A stretch of DNA of 5,666 bases from JAPLGZ01 sp038225095 (GTDB taxonomy: Bacteria; Chloroflexota; Anaerolineae; Caldilineales; Caldilineaceae): assembly GCA_038225095.1 (NCBI GenBank), contig JBBREZ010000459.1, positions 1 to 5,666 of the forward strand. The letters run 5' to 3'. The translations under genes were made by a program, and so were the position numbers. Of this stretch, positions 4,780 through 5,666 are shown in pieces. Within the stretch, counting starts at the first letter, position 1; each line of letters starts with the position of its first letter. The notes beneath the pieces were generated by a model. It was not told the origin of the DNA and searched no databases. It saw nothing but the letters and a program-made list of their open reading frames with translations.

Positions 4780-5666
4780 ATGATGACAAATGTGAAATTA
4801 CTACCCGCTGAAATGTCAAACGAGCCCATACGGCACCCCACCCATCACTCCTTTGCTGGGCCACAGGCGGTGCTCCTAGAAACCAAGCTTGTCCCGCCGC
4901 GTGTGCCTGCTGCGTTAGTCGCCCGAAATCGATTGTTGAGAAATCTAGACGCGGCACTCTCGCATCGGCTGACCTTGCTCTCCGCCGCTGCCGGGTGGGG
5001 CAAGACAACGCTCCTGAGCGCCTGGGCGACCGAACATCCTCACCCTTTAGCCTGGGTATCGCTGGATGAGCTGGACAATGATGCGACGCGGTTTTGGACA
5101 GTGGTCATTACGGCGCTGCGCACCTGTGTGCCAACGGTTGGCACGCTTGCGCTGGCGATGCTGCATTCGCCTGAGCCGCCGCCGCTGACCATTATCCTCA
5201 CGGTGCTCCTGAATGAACTGGGTGCTGTGTCTGAGCCTGAAATCATTCTGCTCGTGCTTGATGACTATCACTTGATCGACGATCCGGCCATTCATGAAGG
5301 ATTGACTTTCCTGATCGATCAACTTCCCGCCCATCTACATGTGGTGCTGGCCACGCGCGTGGATCCTGAACTGCCGCTGTCGCGCTGGCGGGTGCGTACC
5401 GAGATAGTGGAAATCCGCGCCGCAGATTTACGCTTTACCGCAGCCGAAGCAGCCACCTTTTTCACGCAGGCACTGGACGATGTGCTGGCCGACGATGACG
5501 TGCGCTTGTTGGAGCAGCGCACCGAAGGGTGGGTCGCTGGCTTGCAACTGGCCGCATTGGCGATGCGGCAGCGCACGGACCGCCCAGCCTTTGTCCGGAT
5601 GTTCGCGGGCAGCCACCGCTATCTCCTGGATTACGTTCAAGAGGAGATTCTCCAGCGCCAACCTTT
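4780..5666 (+). CDS. MalT-like LuxR-family ATP-dependent regulator, 3'-truncated by the window
   Basis: The visible 295 residues are the N-terminal STAND-type ATPase part of a large MalT/LuxR-family activator. Such proteins usually run to 850-950 residues with a TPR-like sensor region and a C-terminal LuxR helix-turn-helix, both outside this window. The entry motif LLETKLVPPRVPAALVARNR (32-51) matches the family's 'TKL..PR....LVPR.RL' start. Walker A is G72-W-G-K75-T-T77. Walker B is L-V-L-D161-D162-Y-H. The sensor-like segment is L190-A-T-R193-V-D195-PELPLSRW, followed by EIRAADLRFT and T248-E-G-W-V-A-G-L-Q. The start is uncertain: the ATG at 4780 directly follows an in-frame TAA (4777-4779), with other candidates at 4783 and 4813; none has a convincing Shine-Dalgarno. 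The first ~28 residues are poorly conserved in character, so the ATG at 4813 is reasonable. The inducer and target genes are unknown. Confidence 0.92.
   Translation, partial: MMTNVKLLPAEMSNEPIRHPTHHSFAGPQAVLLETKLVPPRVPAALVARNRLLRNLDAALSHRLTLLSAAAGWGKTTLLSAWATEHPHPLAWVSLDELDNDATRFWTVVITALRTCVPTVGTLALAMLHSPEPPPLTIILTVLLNELGAVSEPEIILLVLDDYHLIDDPAIHEGLTFLIDQLPAHLHVVLATRVDPELPLSRWRVRTEIVEIRAADLRFTAAEAATFFTQALDDVLADDDVRLLEQRTEGWVAGLQLAALAMRQRTDRPAFVRMFAGSHRYLLDYVQEEILQRQP

Noticed and set aside
4757..5661. Several minus-strand frames of 68-95 codons opposite the MalT-like gene
   Set aside because: They are shadows of the plus-strand ATPase frame, which carries Walker A, Walker B and sensor motifs without a stop to the window end.

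Overview
The window looks like a piece of a Chloroflexota (Chloroflexi) chromosome. The evidence is a MalT-like/LuxR-family STAND ATPase regulator, a WYL-domain repressor, a fragment of a large repeat-containing surface protein, and short palindromic interspersed elements, in DNA of roughly balanced GC. This placement is inferred from gene style only; no ribosomal or other taxonomic marker is present.

Positions 1-1000 hold the 3' part of a PAP2-family phosphatase, then a small single-span membrane protein gene (613-807) with its own promoter and a good Rho-independent terminator (830-867). Positions 886-2171 hold a second promoter, a long leader with two hairpins, and a membrane-anchored phosphoesterase of the acid phosphatase/phospholipase C superfamily. 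The promoters before 613 and before the phosphoesterase share one design: two TTCAT half-sites 11 bp apart, then exactly 10 bp, then a -10-like hexamer. This is the layout of PhoB/PhoP-type Pho boxes, so the phosphoesterase and the small membrane protein are probably co-regulated, plausibly by phosphate starvation. This is the strongest regulatory signal in the window.

Positions 2190-3320 are a scar region. After an intergenic stretch with no gene (2190-2361) comes a strong terminator hairpin (2362-2397), then the 3' half of a CAT-anticodon tRNA on the minus strand (2418-2459). This abuts, without a gap, a decayed fragment of a large secreted or adhesin-like protein (2461-3020). Next is a pair of very short, tightly spaced membrane-protein ORFs (3051-3176 and 3180-3317) and a 123-bp nested inverted-repeat element (3321-3443). 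One end of that element supplies the last codons and the stop codon of the next gene.

Positions 3431-4375 (minus) encode a WYL-domain transcriptional regulator. A candidate operator (TTAGGAC-N7-GTCCTAA) lies directly before its start, suggesting autoregulation. Positions 4376-4779 are mostly non-coding, with one short signal-peptide-like ORF (4571-4666) that may be a remnant. From 4780 to the window end runs the N-terminal ATPase part of a MalT-like LuxR-family regulator, cut off by the window edge.
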